From Malus domestica (lineage: Eukaryota; Streptophyta; Magnoliopsida; Rosales; Rosaceae), in NCBI RefSeq assembly GCF_042453785.1, contig NC_091669.1, forward strand, positions 12,908,501-12,972,500: 64,000 nt of DNA, written 5' to 3'. The position numbers and the translations under genes are program-made. This document shows, in pieces, positions 40,144-54,050 of this stretch. The notes beneath the pieces are model-generated. The model ran no database searches, was not told where the DNA came from, and was given only the letters and a program-made list of their open reading frames with translations. Position 1 is the first letter of the stretch, and every line of letters begins with the position of its first letter.

Positions 40144-43100
40144 GTTGGTATCAGAGCATGGTTGCAATCTTGGACATCTTGAGAAGTTTCTAGTGAATTC
40201 TGTCAGAACTACACCGCCTCGTAGCAAGCCACTTAGTTAGAGGAATTTAATCTCCCTAATATAGCGGTTTAGGGAAAACTATTATTATGGTGATTCAGTC
40301 TATTATAAAAAGGGACATTTTAAGACGGATTATGAGTCGAATTTGAATCACCTTATGAAATGATGAACCTGAGGGAGCGAAGTAACGGTTTAACCGTTTG
40401 GAAAAGAAGTTTTGGATTATGCAAGTCAAAGGAATCTTCCTTCTGACAATGGGTCGAGACGACTACCTGGTTTTGGGTATGAATTTGTATCCTGGTGGAA
40501 ACAGGATTGTTAATTGTTGTCACCGGAGAAAACAGCTGATTGAGAATTATTTAAGGACTTGTTTAAGGAAAAGTTTATCCCTCCGGCATTTATCGATGGT
40601 AGTAAGCAAGAGTTTGCAAATGTGAATCAAGGAAGTTGACGATAAATGAATATTATAGAAAGTTTTCAGACTTGCCTCGTTCCATCCAGATATTTGAGAC
40701 AAGGTGTCTCGAGTAAAGGAAATGTACCTTGTGCAGCAGGTACAAAATTAACACTTTGGGAAGTGTGAAATTAATGAATGTGTTTATGTGAACAGAGGGG
40801 ACACAGAATTGTGAATCGTCCCTAAAATCAGTTGTACCCAACAGTTTTCTATGACATCGTAGTATCGATTCAGCAGGTTTATGGATTTAGTAGTTTGGTC
40901 GGATTGACCGTGGGTACAGAGAGATTTGATGAGTTATATGTTCAGCCATACAGGCCACGAGAGGTGGATTCGACTGACACATGAGAAATTGGTGAGTTAT
41001 AGGCTCGGCCGTACCGACCACGCGGAGTGGATCCGGCCGACGTATTATTGAGATAAGAGTTGAATCAGCCGTATTGGTCATTCTAGTTGACTTCGGCTGA
41101 TATATTTCTTATTATGTATGTTATTACCTAGAGAGTAGTAAATAAATGTAATTGAGACGAGTGAATGTATTTTACATTGAGTGACAAAATAGTAATGTTA
41201 TATCTTTGAGAGTGGTTGCCTACTTATCGAGACAACGATGATTTATCAGTATTGCGGGCTGCAGACCGTAATATTAATAACTCATTCGTGGATTCGTTAA
41301 GCAAGCAACCCGGTAGATTATTTTATGTTAGTATTGTACTTATTTAGAATGCTTAATAATAATAGAATTTATATTGTATCAGTTAATTTTATTCCATTAG
41401 ATTGGTTGTTTATAGTTGTGACTAGATGGAATGTTACGGGAAACCAGTTACTTTCCATCGATCTGGATGACCAAAGATTACTTTTGTAAGTATGCAAAGT
41501 GGATTGAGTCATGCCGTTATTTATACTGTAAGAGCAAAGAGATTGTTTTCGAAAGGCTGTCAAAAATACTTAGCTCATGTGGTGCTAAATAATGTTGTTT
41601 GGAGTAGTGTGAATAATGTCGAAAGGGTTAGACTTTTCTTGATGTCTTCCCTGAAAGTATACCTGGATTGTCTTCAGGCAGAGATATGAGGTTCACTATT
41701 GATTTGTTGCCAGGTATAAATTTATGTTAAAGATTGGTTCATGATGAGTTAAGGGAATTGGAAATTCAGTTGAAAGAATTGGTTGATAAAAGTTTTATTC
41801 AACCTAGTACAACGCTTTGGGGGAACCCTAGTTCGTTGGTGAGGAAGAAAATGGGCTTTAAGACTATCCCTTGATTATAGACAATGGAATCGGGTAACGA
41901 TTGGGAACCGTTATCCATGGTGATGTACTGATGTTTATTTAACCAGCTCAGAAGTAATTGCGAATATTCAAAGATTGAATTGAGATCTGGTTACTACCAA
42001 TTGAATATTATAAGTGACGTTGATCATAAGATGGTTTTCTGGACTTGTTATGGTCCTTATGAAGTTTGGTGATGCTATGTGGATACTCATGCTGTTTTAT
42101 GAGTTGATGGATGAAGTATTCCAATAATGCCTTGATAAATTGATATCATTTTCATTGAAGATATTCTGGCATATTCTGAACCAGAGCAGAGCATGTAAAT
42201 GTATTAAGTCGGTGAAGCAAAGATTGAGAGAACGTTGGTTGTATGCTAAGTAGCAAATGCTAAAGTTAGATGAATCAGGTGGCATTCTGAGATTTGTTAT
42301 ATATTCTTAAGGTATTCAAGTGAATCCTTAAAAGGTAGCGTGAATCCTTAAAAGGTAGCAGAAATTAAAAATTTGGAACAACCACAAGCCATAATTGAGA
42401 TTCGGAATTTCTTAGCTTACCAGGCTATCTTGGATGGTTGTGAAAGATTTTTCAGTCCTTGCTTTGTCATTAACGAGACTGTGGAGAAAAGAGGTTATGT
42501 ATGAGTGGGAAGGAAATTGTGAGCAAAGGATTCAACAACTGAAGTATTTCCTCACTCATGCACGTATTTTAGTAATCCCAGAAGATAGCGGTAATTATTG
42601 GTTTATGGTGATGGTACATTAAATATTCTTGGAGATGTATTGATGCAAATGTTAGGGTGATTGAATATGTTTCACGACAAATGGAACCTAATGAGATGAA
42701 TTACCCTACTGGTGATTTGGAAGTCACAATTACCATTCTTGCTGTGAAGTTATGGAGACATTATATTTTAGTGGGAATGCAAGATTTTTTTTTTACGAAT
42801 CCAAAAAGTCTTCAATATCCATTACTTGGAAGGATTTTGATATGAGGCAACAAAGGTGGATTGAATTGCTTAATGAACATGATTGTACGATCAGGGTGAT
42901 CGTAAAGTTTGTTCTAGCTGAAGCATTTGGTGAGAAGACTACAGTAAGATTAATGTCTGGCACATTTGCCAAGAGTATCATCTTATGGATTGAAACCAAC
43001 GGAAGAAAAATTAAGAATGGAAGATCGAGAAGAAGTTATACTTGTTAAATTTCAAGTTAGGCCTATTTGGTAAGGTCGTACTCGAGACTCAAATGCTTGA

Positions 43101-43928
43101 CGAAGGAATTCAAGAATTAACCGAGGCAGAATTGGATGGTATGTTTATGCAAGAGAATGGGACGTATGTGCCAAATTATGTGGAATTAAAGAAAGCAATT
43201 TTGACGATATACAATGTTAAGTTTTTGGGTATGTTGGTTACTTCTAAGTTTTGGATAGCGTACAAGAAGCTTGGTTACCAAATTACCTTATAGTACACCT
43301 TTGTGTTGGACAAAAGTTGACAAAAGAGTTCTTGCGGGCCCTGAGACTATGGATGAGTCTCCTCAAAATATTCAGGTGAGTAAGTTAACCTGAAAGTAGC
43401 CAGGAATGACAAAAGAGATTAACAGATGGGTATGCCACTAATCGAGTGTATAACGTAGATGATTTTATATTTTTGGAAATTTCTTCATGAAAAGAAATAG
43501 TAAGATTTGGAAAGTAGACAAGATAAGATTTAAACACATCAGACCGTTTTGATCATTAAAGGAATCGATGAAGTTGCATACAAGTGGTGATGTCTTCAGA
43601 GTTGGCTAAGGTACTTAATGTATTTTGTGTTCGATGCGTTGTCACTAGGTGGCAGAGTCGTCTCATGGAATTCTGGTGCAACTATTGAGAATTAAATTGG
43701 ATTCGACTTGATAAGGAACCAAGGATGACTTTGGATTGGAAAAAGAAGGTCCTGAGAATTAAGACAGAGTAAGTGGTAAAAGTATTGTGGATGAACCATT
43801 CAGCGGAAGAAACTACTTGGGAGACGGAAGAACGGATGAGAGGTATGTATCCGAGGCTATTTTATGAGTTTTGATGGGTTGGTTGGTGGCTAGAATTTCG
43901 GGGACGAAATTCTATAAGGAGGGGAGAT
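40144..43928 (+). mobile_element. Internal region 1 of the Gypsy array (broken)
   Basis: 3785 bp, shorter than a full Gypsy internal region. It opens with the primer site at 40146-40157 and ends with a purine tract before LTR 2. Traces of gag zinc knuckle, reverse transcriptase, RNase H and the integrase C-terminus are present in order. It is broken throughout and codes for no working protein. Confidence 0.9.
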
Positions 43929-46557
43929 TGTCACAGCCCGTCCCGGAATTATAAACTCCGAGGACGTGAAATTACAGAAACGCCCTTAAACGAGATTAAG
44001 GTGCGTAAATTTGGTATTTGTTTTACCTAAAAACATCCTAAACTAGGGTTAGATTTATTATTGTATGTGTTAATATTTTGTATTTGGACTTTATGTAGGG
44101 TCCTACCTCCTGAAATCCTTCCCCATTTCCCGTTTTGTTGTCTCCTTCTCTCTCTCTTCCTCATCTCTCCCTCAGTCACTCTCACACTCCCTCATTCTCT
44201 CTCAAACTCTCGGACAAACACCAAGGCTCTCGAAAACTTCACAGTTTCAGGATGAGGAAGGTACCATCATGTTCGTGAGGACCATACGAACACATTGGTA
44301 TTGTTTTCAGGTAAGGTTTCCCACGATTTCACGTAGAAAACTCAAGCCCGTGAAATGACACTATTCATGAACTTTGTATTTGTTGATTTTTAGGCCAAAC
44401 TAAGATCATAGGGAGCTCTAGGAGGTTCCCACGAAGCTCGGAGTGCTTCGTTGGAAGTTTTTGGACGTAAGAACACGGAGATCGACAAGTTCAAAGTTTG
44501 GCCGGAGCTTTCGAGGCATTTTCTGGCGAATCCCCAGAGAGTTAGGAGTTGAGGTAGGTATCAATCTCTTCGTCTCGTCAAGTACAACAACTTTCCTTTT
44601 TGTTTCACTCAATTTCGTTGAGTATTGAAGAAGTTATACTCATTTGAAAAATACCCAGTTTCCGGCGACCTCCGAGGCTTTCGAGGCAGTTTCCGGCAAA
44701 ACCACGGCGAACTAGGTGTTGTGCAAGGTACCATTCTCTTTGTCTCTTCAAGGGCTACAACTCTCATTTTTGAATCACTTGATTTCGTTGAGAAATGACA
44801 AAGTTATGGCAATTTGAAAAACTGCCCGGAAAACGGCCGCCGGAAAAACCAGTCCGGCGACCCAAGGAAGAAGAAGGTGCTACAGTAAAAAATAAATAAA
44901 AATAAAATTATTTTAAAAATATGTCGACGTCCGTGACGTCGAGTAGATCACCGTGGTATATTCATATACCCAATTTGAGCACCGTATGAGAAAGTTATTA
45001 AGGATTGTTGGTTAGGTGTTCGAATAACGTTTTATAGTTTTGGTGAAAATGTGAATTGATGATCCGACCGTTGGATCGTCACCAAACTTTGATACGTTGT
45101 AATACGTAATATTTGAGGATTATTGGAACTTACGGATTGGGAATCCGAGTTACGGATCTTCCAGAATTGGAATTGTAAGTCCATAATATAAAATGTTAAC
45201 CGTCACTTAGTTTTGGAAATTGACGGAGATCCGACCGTTGGATGGTAATGAAATTTTAGGATGTTGTCCTAGAGGTATAATGTGGACCTCTGGAAGTTAT
45301 GGATTTAAAATCTGAGTGGCAGATCTTCCGGATCGAACTACGTAGTGACGTATTTTATATAAGTTATATATTCTATCGATATGAATTCTGAGCTTGGATT
45401 TGATTACTATTCTAGGCGGCGATCGTCGTGACGCCTTGATGTGTGGTGCTAGGGAGTTGTTGGACGAACTCCAGGTGAGTGGGCAGTTTTGTTTTCCGTA
45501 TATATATATACTTGACGTTTCCCAGAAATTGAATTGAAATGAAAATATATTTAAAATGAAATGCATATGAGTTATGTGGAAAAACGGGAAGTGAAATACC
45601 ATGCATAGAATTGATATGAAAAGTATATAGAAATGTGAGTTGAAATGCCATGCATGAATTAATATATGATGCATATGTATGAATTGGTGCGGTGGACGCA
45701 CAGGTAAGAATTGATTTATGATGCATATGTATGAAATGGTGCGGTGGACGCACATGTGAGTATTTATTTCTGTTATGATGATGTTGATGTATATTGAGCT
45801 CAAACCCTGCACCATAGTTTAGTGCTTATAGTATTCACCGCATCGCACGCTCGCCTTGGATCCAAGTAGATGCTAGTCGTACAGTCCACGCGGAGTGGGT
45901 ACGACAGGCCAGTCGCGAGAGTGTTAGTGAGATTCCGACTGGTGGGTGACCTTAGATTATGTGCACAGATGATTATGAGAAGCACTAGAGCGTAACTTAT
46001 GTGCAGAAAGCCGTACAGGTCACGCGGAGTGACTCCGGCAGAGTGTGAGAATGATAGATTTTGAGCTCTAGGTTCAACCGTACAGGGCTATTAGAGGGCC
46101 TCCGGTTGATTACTTTCTTGTACCTGATATGATTATTGTTGATGCATCCATACTTAACTGTTGAATTAGACATGGCATGGCATGATTGATAAAGAAAAAT
46201 GTTGAGATAGTAAAAATGAAGTTTTGAGAATATATATGTATATTTATATTTTACATTTCTGGGAAAGTATACAGGTTTTACGGAGAGGGGTTACAATGCT
46301 TTGAGAAAAAATTGGATTTGAAAAGAATTGTTTTACTGACCCACTCAATTTTGGTTTTGCGCCCCTCCAGGTTAAAGAATAGCTGAGGTGTGGTGGCTAC
46401 GAGGAATTCGACGGTGTTCTGACAGATTGGACAAAATTAGGACTCCCTTCGGGTGTATCAACTTATAAATTGTATCTTAAAGCTTCCGTACTGTGCAAAT
46501 GGTTACGTCACTCTCACGTGACGACCAGCATGCCCTCCTTCGGGACGGGGTGTGTCA
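43929..46557 (+). repeat. LTR 2 of the Gypsy array
   Basis: 2629 bp, no difference from LTR 1 noticed by eye. It serves as the right LTR of unit 1 and the left LTR of unit 2. Confidence 0.95.
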
Positions 46558-49500
46558 GTTGGTATCAGAGCATGGTTGCAATCTTGGACATCTTGAGAAG
46601 TTTCTAGTGAATTCTGTCAGAACTACACCGCCTCGTAGCAAGCCACTTAGTTAGAGGAATTTAATCTCCCTAATATAGCGGTTTAGGGAAAACTATTATT
46701 ATGGTGATTCAGTCTATTATAAAAAGGGACATTTTAAGACGGATTATGAGTCGAATTTGAATCACCTTATGAAATGATGAACCTGAGGGAGCGAAGTAAC
46801 GGTTTAACCGTTTGGAAAAGAAGTTTTGGATTATGCAAGTCAAAGGAATCTTCCTTCTGACAATGGGTCGAGACGACTACCTGGTTTTGGGTATGAATTT
46901 GTATCCTGGTGGAAACAGGATTGTTAATTGTTGTCACCGGAGAAAACAGCTGATTGAGAATTATTTAAGGACTTGTTTAAGGAAAAGTTTATCCCTCCGG
47001 CATTTATCGATGGTAGTAAGCAAGAGTTTGCAAATGTGAATCAAGGAAGTTGACGATAAATGAATATTATAGAAAGTTTTCAGACTTGCCTCGTTCCATC
47101 CAGATATTTGAGACAAGGTGTCTCGAGTAAAGGAAATGTACCTTGTGCAGCAGGTACAAAATTAACACTTTGGGAAGTGTGAAATTAATGAATGTGTTTA
47201 TGTGAACAGAGGGGACACAGAATTGTGAATCGTCCCTAAAATCAGTTGTACCCAACAGTTTTCTATGACATCGTAGTATCGATTCAGCAGGTTTATGGAT
47301 TTAGTAGTTTGGTCGGATTGACCGTGGGTACAGAGAGATTTGATGAGTTATATGTTCAGCCATACAGGCCACGAGAGGTGGATTCGACTGACACATGAGA
47401 AATTGGTGAGTTATAGGCTCGGCCGTACCGACCACGCGGAGTGGATCCGGCCGACGTATTATTGAGATAAGAGTTGAATCAGCCGTATTGGTCATTCTAG
47501 TTGACTTCGGCTGATATATTTCTTATTATGTATGTTATTACCTAGAGAGTAGTAAATAAATGTAATTGAGACGAGTGAATGTATTTTACATTGAGTGACA
47601 AAATAGTAATGTTATATCTTTGAGAGTGGTTGCCTACTTATCGAGACAACGATGATTTATCAGTATTGCGGGCTGCAGACCGTAATATTAATAACTCATT
47701 CGTGGATTCGTTAAGCAAGCAACCCGGTAGATTATTTTATGTTAGTATTGTACTTATTTAGAATGCTTAATAATAATAGAATTTATATTGTATCAGTTAA
47801 TTTTATTCCATTAGATTGGTTGTTTATAGTTGTGACTAGATGGAATGTTACGGGAAACCAGTTACTTTCCATCGATCTGGATGACCAAAGATTACTTTTG
47901 TAAGTATGCAAAGTGGATTGAGTCATGCCGTTATTTATACTGTAAGAGCAAAGAGATTGTTTTCGAAAGGCTGTCAAAAATACTTAGCTCATGTGGTGCT
48001 AAATAATGTTGTTTGGAGTAGTGTGAATAATGTCGAAAGGGTTAGACTTTTCTTGATGTCTTCCCTGAAAGTATACCTGGATTGTCTTCAGGCAGAGATA
48101 TGAGGTTCACTATTGATTTGTTGCCAGGTATAAATTTATGTTAAAGATTGGTTCATGATGAGTTAAGGGAATTGGAAATTCAGTTGAAAGAATTGGTTGA
48201 TAAAAGTTTTATTCAACCTAGTACAACGCTTTGGGGGAACCCTAGTTCGTTGGTGAGGAAGAAAATGGGCTTTAAGACTATCCCTTGATTATAGACAATG
48301 GAATCGGGTAACGATTGGGAACCGTTATCCATGGTGATGTACTGATGTTTATTTAACCAGCTCAGAAGTAATTGCGAATATTCAAAGATTGAATTGAGAT
48401 CTGGTTACTACCAATTGAATATTATAAGTGACGTTGATCATAAGATGGTTTTCTGGACTTGTTATGGTCCTTATGAAGTTTGGTGATGCTATGTGGATAC
48501 TCATGCTGTTTTATGAGTTGATGGATGAAGTATTCCAATAATGCCTTGATAAATTGATATCATTTTCATTGAAGATATTCTGGCATATTCTGAACCAGAG
48601 CAGAGCATGTAAATGTATTAAGTCGGTGAAGCAAAGATTGAGAGAACGTTGGTTGTATGCTAAGTAGCAAATGCTAAAGTTAGATGAATCAGGTGGCATT
48701 CTGAGATTTGTTATATATTCTTAAGGTATTCAAGTGAATCCTTAAAAGGTAGCGTGAATCCTTAAAAGGTAGCAGAAATTAAAAATTTGGAACAACCACA
48801 AGCCATAATTGAGATTCGGAATTTCTTAGCTTACCAGGCTATCTTGGATGGTTGTGAAAGATTTTTCAGTCCTTGCTTTGTCATTAACGAGACTGTGGAG
48901 AAAAGAGGTTATGTATGAGTGGGAAGGAAATTGTGAGCAAAGGATTCAACAACTGAAGTATTTCCTCACTCATGCACGTATTTTAGTAATCCCAGAAGAT
49001 AGCGGTAATTATTGGTTTATGGTGATGGTACATTAAATATTCTTGGAGATGTATTGATGCAAATGTTAGGGTGATTGAATATGTTTCACGACAAATGGAA
49101 CCTAATGAGATGAATTACCCTACTGGTGATTTGGAAGTCACAATTACCATTCTTGCTGTGAAGTTATGGAGACATTATATTTTAGTGGGAATGCAAGATT
49201 TTTTTTTTACGAATCCAAAAAGTCTTCAATATCCATTACTTGGAAGGATTTTGATATGAGGCAACAAAGGTGGATTGAATTGCTTAATGAACATGATTGT
49301 ACGATCAGGGTGATCGTAAAGTTTGTTCTAGCTGAAGCATTTGGTGAGAAGACTACAGTAAGATTAATGTCTGGCACATTTGCCAAGAGTATCATCTTAT
49401 GGATTGAAACCAACGGAAGAAAAATTAAGAATGGAAGATCGAGAAGAAGTTATACTTGTTAAATTTCAAGTTAGGCCTATTTGGTAAGGTCGTACTCGAG

Positions 49501-50342
49501 ACTCAAATGCTTGACGAAGGAATTCAAGAATTAACCGAGGCAGAATTGGATGGTATGTTTATGCAAGAGAATGGGACGTATGTGCCAAATTATGTGGAAT
49601 TAAAGAAAGCAATTTTGACGATATACAATGTTAAGTTTTTGGGTATGTTGGTTACTTCTAAGTTTTGGATAGCGTACAAGAAGCTTGGTTACCAAATTAC
49701 CTTATAGTACACCTTTGTGTTGGACAAAAGTTGACAAAAGAGTTCTTGCGGGCCCTGAGACTATGGATGAGTCTCCTCAAAATATTCAGGTGAGTAAGTT
49801 AACCTGAAAGTAGCCAGGAATGACAAAAGAGATTAACAGATGGGTATGCCACTAATCGAGTGTATAACGTAGATGATTTTATATTTTTGGAAATTTCTTC
49901 ATGAAAAGAAATAGTAAGATTTGGAAAGTAGACAAGATAAGATTTAAACACATCAGACCGTTTTGATCATTAAAGGAATCGATGAAGTTGCATACAAGTG
50001 GTGATGTCTTCAGAGTTGGCTAAGGTACTTAATGTATTTTGTGTTCGATGCGTTGTCACTAGGTGGCAGAGTCGTCTCATGGAATTCTGGTGCAACTATT
50101 GAGAATTAAATTGGATTCGACTTGATAAGGAACCAAGGATGACTTTGGATTGGAAAAAGAAGGTCCTGAGAATTAAGACAGAGTAAGTGGTAAAAGTATT
50201 GTGGATGAACCATTCAGCGGAAGAAACTACTTGGGAGACGGAAGAACGGATGAGAGGTATGTATCCGAGGCTATTTTATGAGTTTTGATGGGTTGGTTGG
50301 TGGCTAGAATTTCGGGGACGAAATTCTATAAGGAGGGGAGAT
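46558..50342 (+). mobile_element. Internal region 2 of the Gypsy array (broken)
   Basis: Same length as internal region 1. All open stretches I compared translate identically. It carries the same fossil coding traces and is broken in the same way, which shows the decay came before the duplication. Confidence 0.9.
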
Positions 50343-52971
50343 TGTCACAGCCCGTCCCGGAATTATAAACTCCGAGGACGTGAAATTACAGAAACGCCCT
50401 TAAACGAGATTAAGGTGCGTAAATTTGGTATTTGTTTTACCTAAAAACATCCTAAACTAGGGTTAGATTTATTATTGTATGTGTTAATATTTTGTATTTG
50501 GACTTTATGTAGGGTCCTACCTCCTGAAATCCTTCCCCATTTCCCGTTTTGTTGTCTCCTTCTCTCTCTCTTCCTCATCTCTCCCTCAGTCACTCTCACA
50601 CTCCCTCATTCTCTCTCAAACTCTCGGACAAACACCAAGGCTCTCGAAAACTTCACAGTTTCAGGATGAGGAAGGTACCATCATGTTCGTGAGGACCATA
50701 CGAACACATTGGTATTGTTTTCAGGTAAGGTTTCCCACGATTTCACGTAGAAAACTCAAGCCCGTGAAATGACACTATTCATGAACTTTGTATTTGTTGA
50801 TTTTTAGGCCAAACTAAGATCATAGGGAGCTCTAGGAGGTTCCCACGAAGCTCGGAGTGCTTCGTTGGAAGTTTTTGGACGTAAGAACACGGAGATCGAC
50901 AAGTTCAAAGTTTGGCCGGAGCTTTCGAGGCATTTTCTGGCGAATCCCCAGAGAGTTAGGAGTTGAGGTAGGTATCAATCTCTTCGTCTCGTCAAGTACA
51001 ACAACTTTCCTTTTTGTTTCACTCAATTTCGTTGAGTATTGAAGAAGTTATACTCATTTGAAAAATACCCAGTTTCCGGCGACCTCCGAGGCTTTCGAGG
51101 CAGTTTCCGGCAAAACCACGGCGAACTAGGTGTTGTGCAAGGTACCATTCTCTTTGTCTCTTCAAGGGCTACAACTCTCATTTTTGAATCACTTGATTTC
51201 GTTGAGAAATGACAAAGTTATGGCAATTTGAAAAACTGCCCGGAAAACGGCCGCCGGAAAAACCAGTCCGGCGACCCAAGGAAGAAGAAGGTGCTACAGT
51301 AAAAAATAAATAAAAATAAAATTATTTTAAAAATATGTCGACGTCCGTGACGTCGAGTAGATCACCGTGGTATATTCATATACCCAATTTGAGCACCGTA
51401 TGAGAAAGTTATTAAGGATTGTTGGTTAGGTGTTCGAATAACGTTTTATAGTTTTGGTGAAAATGTGAATTGATGATCCGACCGTTGGATCGTCACCAAA
51501 CTTTGATACGTTGTAATACGTAATATTTGAGGATTATTGGAACTTACGGATTGGGAATCCGAGTTACGGATCTTCCAGAATTGGAATTGTAAGTCCATAA
51601 TATAAAATGTTAACCGTCACTTAGTTTTGGAAATTGACGGAGATCCGACCGTTGGATGGTAATGAAATTTTAGGATGTTGTCCTAGAGGTATAATGTGGA
51701 CCTCTGGAAGTTATGGATTTAAAATCTGAGTGGCAGATCTTCCGGATCGAACTACGTAGTGACGTATTTTATATAAGTTATATATTCTATCGATATGAAT
51801 TCTGAGCTTGGATTTGATTACTATTCTAGGCGGCGATCGTCGTGACGCCTTGATGTGTGGTGCTAGGGAGTTGTTGGACGAACTCCAGGTGAGTGGGCAG
51901 TTTTGTTTTCCGTATATATATATACTTGACGTTTCCCAGAAATTGAATTGAAATGAAAATATATTTAAAATGAAATGCATATGAGTTATGTGGAAAAACG
52001 GGAAGTGAAATACCATGCATAGAATTGATATGAAAAGTATATAGAAATGTGAGTTGAAATGCCATGCATGAATTAATATATGATGCATATGTATGAATTG
52101 GTGCGGTGGACGCACAGGTAAGAATTGATTTATGATGCATATGTATGAAATGGTGCGGTGGACGCACATGTGAGTATTTATTTCTGTTATGATGATGTTG
52201 ATGTATATTGAGCTCAAACCCTGCACCATAGTTTAGTGCTTATAGTATTCACCGCATCGCACGCTCGCCTTGGATCCAAGTAGATGCTAGTCGTACAGTC
52301 CACGCGGAGTGGGTACGACAGGCCAGTCGCGAGAGTGTTAGTGAGATTCCGACTGGTGGGTGACCTTAGATTATGTGCACAGATGATTATGAGAAGCACT
52401 AGAGTGTAACTTATGTGCAGAAAGCCGTACAGGTCACGCGGAGTGACTCCGGCAGAGTGTGAGAATGATAGATTTTGAGCTCTAGGTTCAACCGTACAGG
52501 GCTATTAGAGGGCCTCCGGTTGATTACTTTCTTGTACCTGATATGATTATTGTTGATGCATCCATACTTAACTGTTGAATTAGACATGGCATGGCATGAT
52601 TGATAAAGAAAAATGTTGAGATAGTAAAAATGAAGTTTTGAGAATATATATGTATATTTATATTTTACATTTCTGGGAAAGTATACAGGTTTTACGGAGA
52701 GGGGTTACAATGCTTTGAGAAAAAATTGGATTTGAAAAGAATTGTTTTACTGACCCACTCAATTTTGGTTTTGCGCCCCTCCAGGTTAAAGAATAGCTGA
52801 GGTGTGGTGGCTACGAGGAATTCGACGGTGTTCTGACAGATTGGACAAAATTAGGACTCCCTTCGGGTGTATCAACTTATAAATTGTATCTTAAAGCTTC
52901 CGTACTGTGCAAATGGTTACGTCACTCTCACGTGACGACCAGCATGCCCTCCTTCGGGACGGGGTGTGTCA
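50343..52971 (+). repeat. LTR 3 of the Gypsy array
   Basis: 2629 bp, right-flanked by TTATT. By eye I found one base difference from LTRs 1 and 2 (position 52405). Confidence 0.95.
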
Positions 52972-52976
52972 TTATT

Positions 52977-53625
52977 CTTGGGTGTAATATGGCCCATAAA
53001 TCTTCCCTCATGGGTTATTAAACCTAGTGATTTCAAATGGCTTGGGTAGGTTAAAGCTTAAATTTTAAGCTTTAATCCAACCATTGGACATGGTTTAAGT
53101 GCATTTTCTCGTCATATTTCCACATATGTAGAATGTAGAATAATTTTTTTTTAAATGTTAATAGCAACTCTCTAAATCCACTGTTTGCCTGATTTTTAAT
53201 TGAATAAAATTTTCATTAGCCTGTGTAAAATTTCACATGAATTTGCAACCATAGCATATACATGAATTTATAATAAGAAAACCCTAAATAATAACATAAA
53301 TATAATCACCTGATTTTGAGATATGAGTGATTTGAGACGGTGCATAGACCTCGAATGTTTTAATTGATCGATGTAGAAATCACACAAATAATTATCTCTC
53401 ATATTGTCTTTGTATTATCAAACTTGAATTACCAACCGAATACTCATCTTAGCATATGATCGGTTATATATATAAATATAAATATGAGAGCGTTGTAGAA
53501 AAGATTTCTAATTCAAACAAAAACTTTATTTCGTGGCCTCAATTGGAGGAGTCCATTTTCTCTCCACTTTTTGTTTATTGGGAGCTACGAAAAGCTGATT
53601 TTTCTCCAAACTAGGGTTATGGAAG
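52977..53625. other. AT-rich spacer right of the LTR array
   Basis: No gene recognised. AT-rich sequence with no clear repeat boundary. Confidence 0.4.
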
Positions 53626-53629
53626 TGGA

Positions 53630-53850
53630 ATCCGGATCCTCGCTGAATTCTCTTTGTGAGAATTTCGGAGATTAGAGAATCATATATGTTCATTGAATAT
53701 CGTGCGGTTAGAAAATATTTTAATTTTTTTATTTAAAATTAAATACAAACAATACCTAACAAAAACTAATCACACGATGTACGATGAACAAACACGATTT
53801 ACGGATCATCGGGATCCTCACCAAAATGATCCGGACAGGATCTTGTTGGA
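53630..53850. repeat. GGATCC-type short repeat family, copy C
   Basis: Starts near GAATCCGGATCCTCGCTG and ends near GGATCCTCACCAAAATGATC (inverted relative to the start). The AT-rich middle TTTAAAATTAAATACAAAC matches copy A at 22.2 kb. Non-coding. Confidence 0.6.
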
Positions 53851-53854
53851 TGGA

Positions 53855-54050
53855 AGTGGAGAGAGGATCTTTGCCGGATCCTCCAATCGCATTCATTTAT
53901 CATACATTATGCGATCAGTTTTCGTCAGGTACTATTTATATTCAATTTTAAATAAAAAAAATTACAATAATTTATGACCGCATGATGAACATATGTGATT
54001 TGAGAATCCTTGGGATTCTCACAAAAAGGATCCGGTGAGGATGCTCACTA
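53855..54050. repeat. GGATCC-type short repeat family, copy D
   Basis: Directly adjoins copy C. Starts near GAGAGGATCTTTGCCGGATC and ends near AAAAGGATCCGGTGAGGATG. Middle ATTTATATTCAATTTTAAAT. The pair looks like a tandem insertion or a duplication of one copy. Confidence 0.55.

Larger units (their letters stand above)
37515..52971 (+). mobile_element. Ty3/Gypsy LTR array: LTR-internal-LTR-internal-LTR
   Basis: Three direct LTRs of 2629 bp separate two internal regions of 3785 bp, with a period of exactly 6414 bp. TTATT flanks the whole array (37510-37514 and 52972-52976), and no duplication is present between units, so this was one insertion that later gained a unit, probably by unequal recombination between LTRs. 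LTRs start TGTCACAGCCCGTCCCG and end CGGGACGGGGTGTGTCA. A TGGTATCAGAGC primer site follows each of the first two, and a purine tract (AAGGAGGGGAGA) precedes LTRs 2 and 3. Recognisable gag zinc-knuckle, reverse transcriptase, RNase H and integrase-end traces in that order point to Ty3/Gypsy, probably a Tekay/Del-type chromovirus given the long LTRs. The coding part is broken by many changes. LTRs are almost identical, so it is very young. Confidence 0.93.

Noticed and set aside
37515-52971. CRISPR-like or satellite array
   Set aside because: The period is 6414 bp with LTR ends, a primer site and target duplications, so it is a retrotransposon array.
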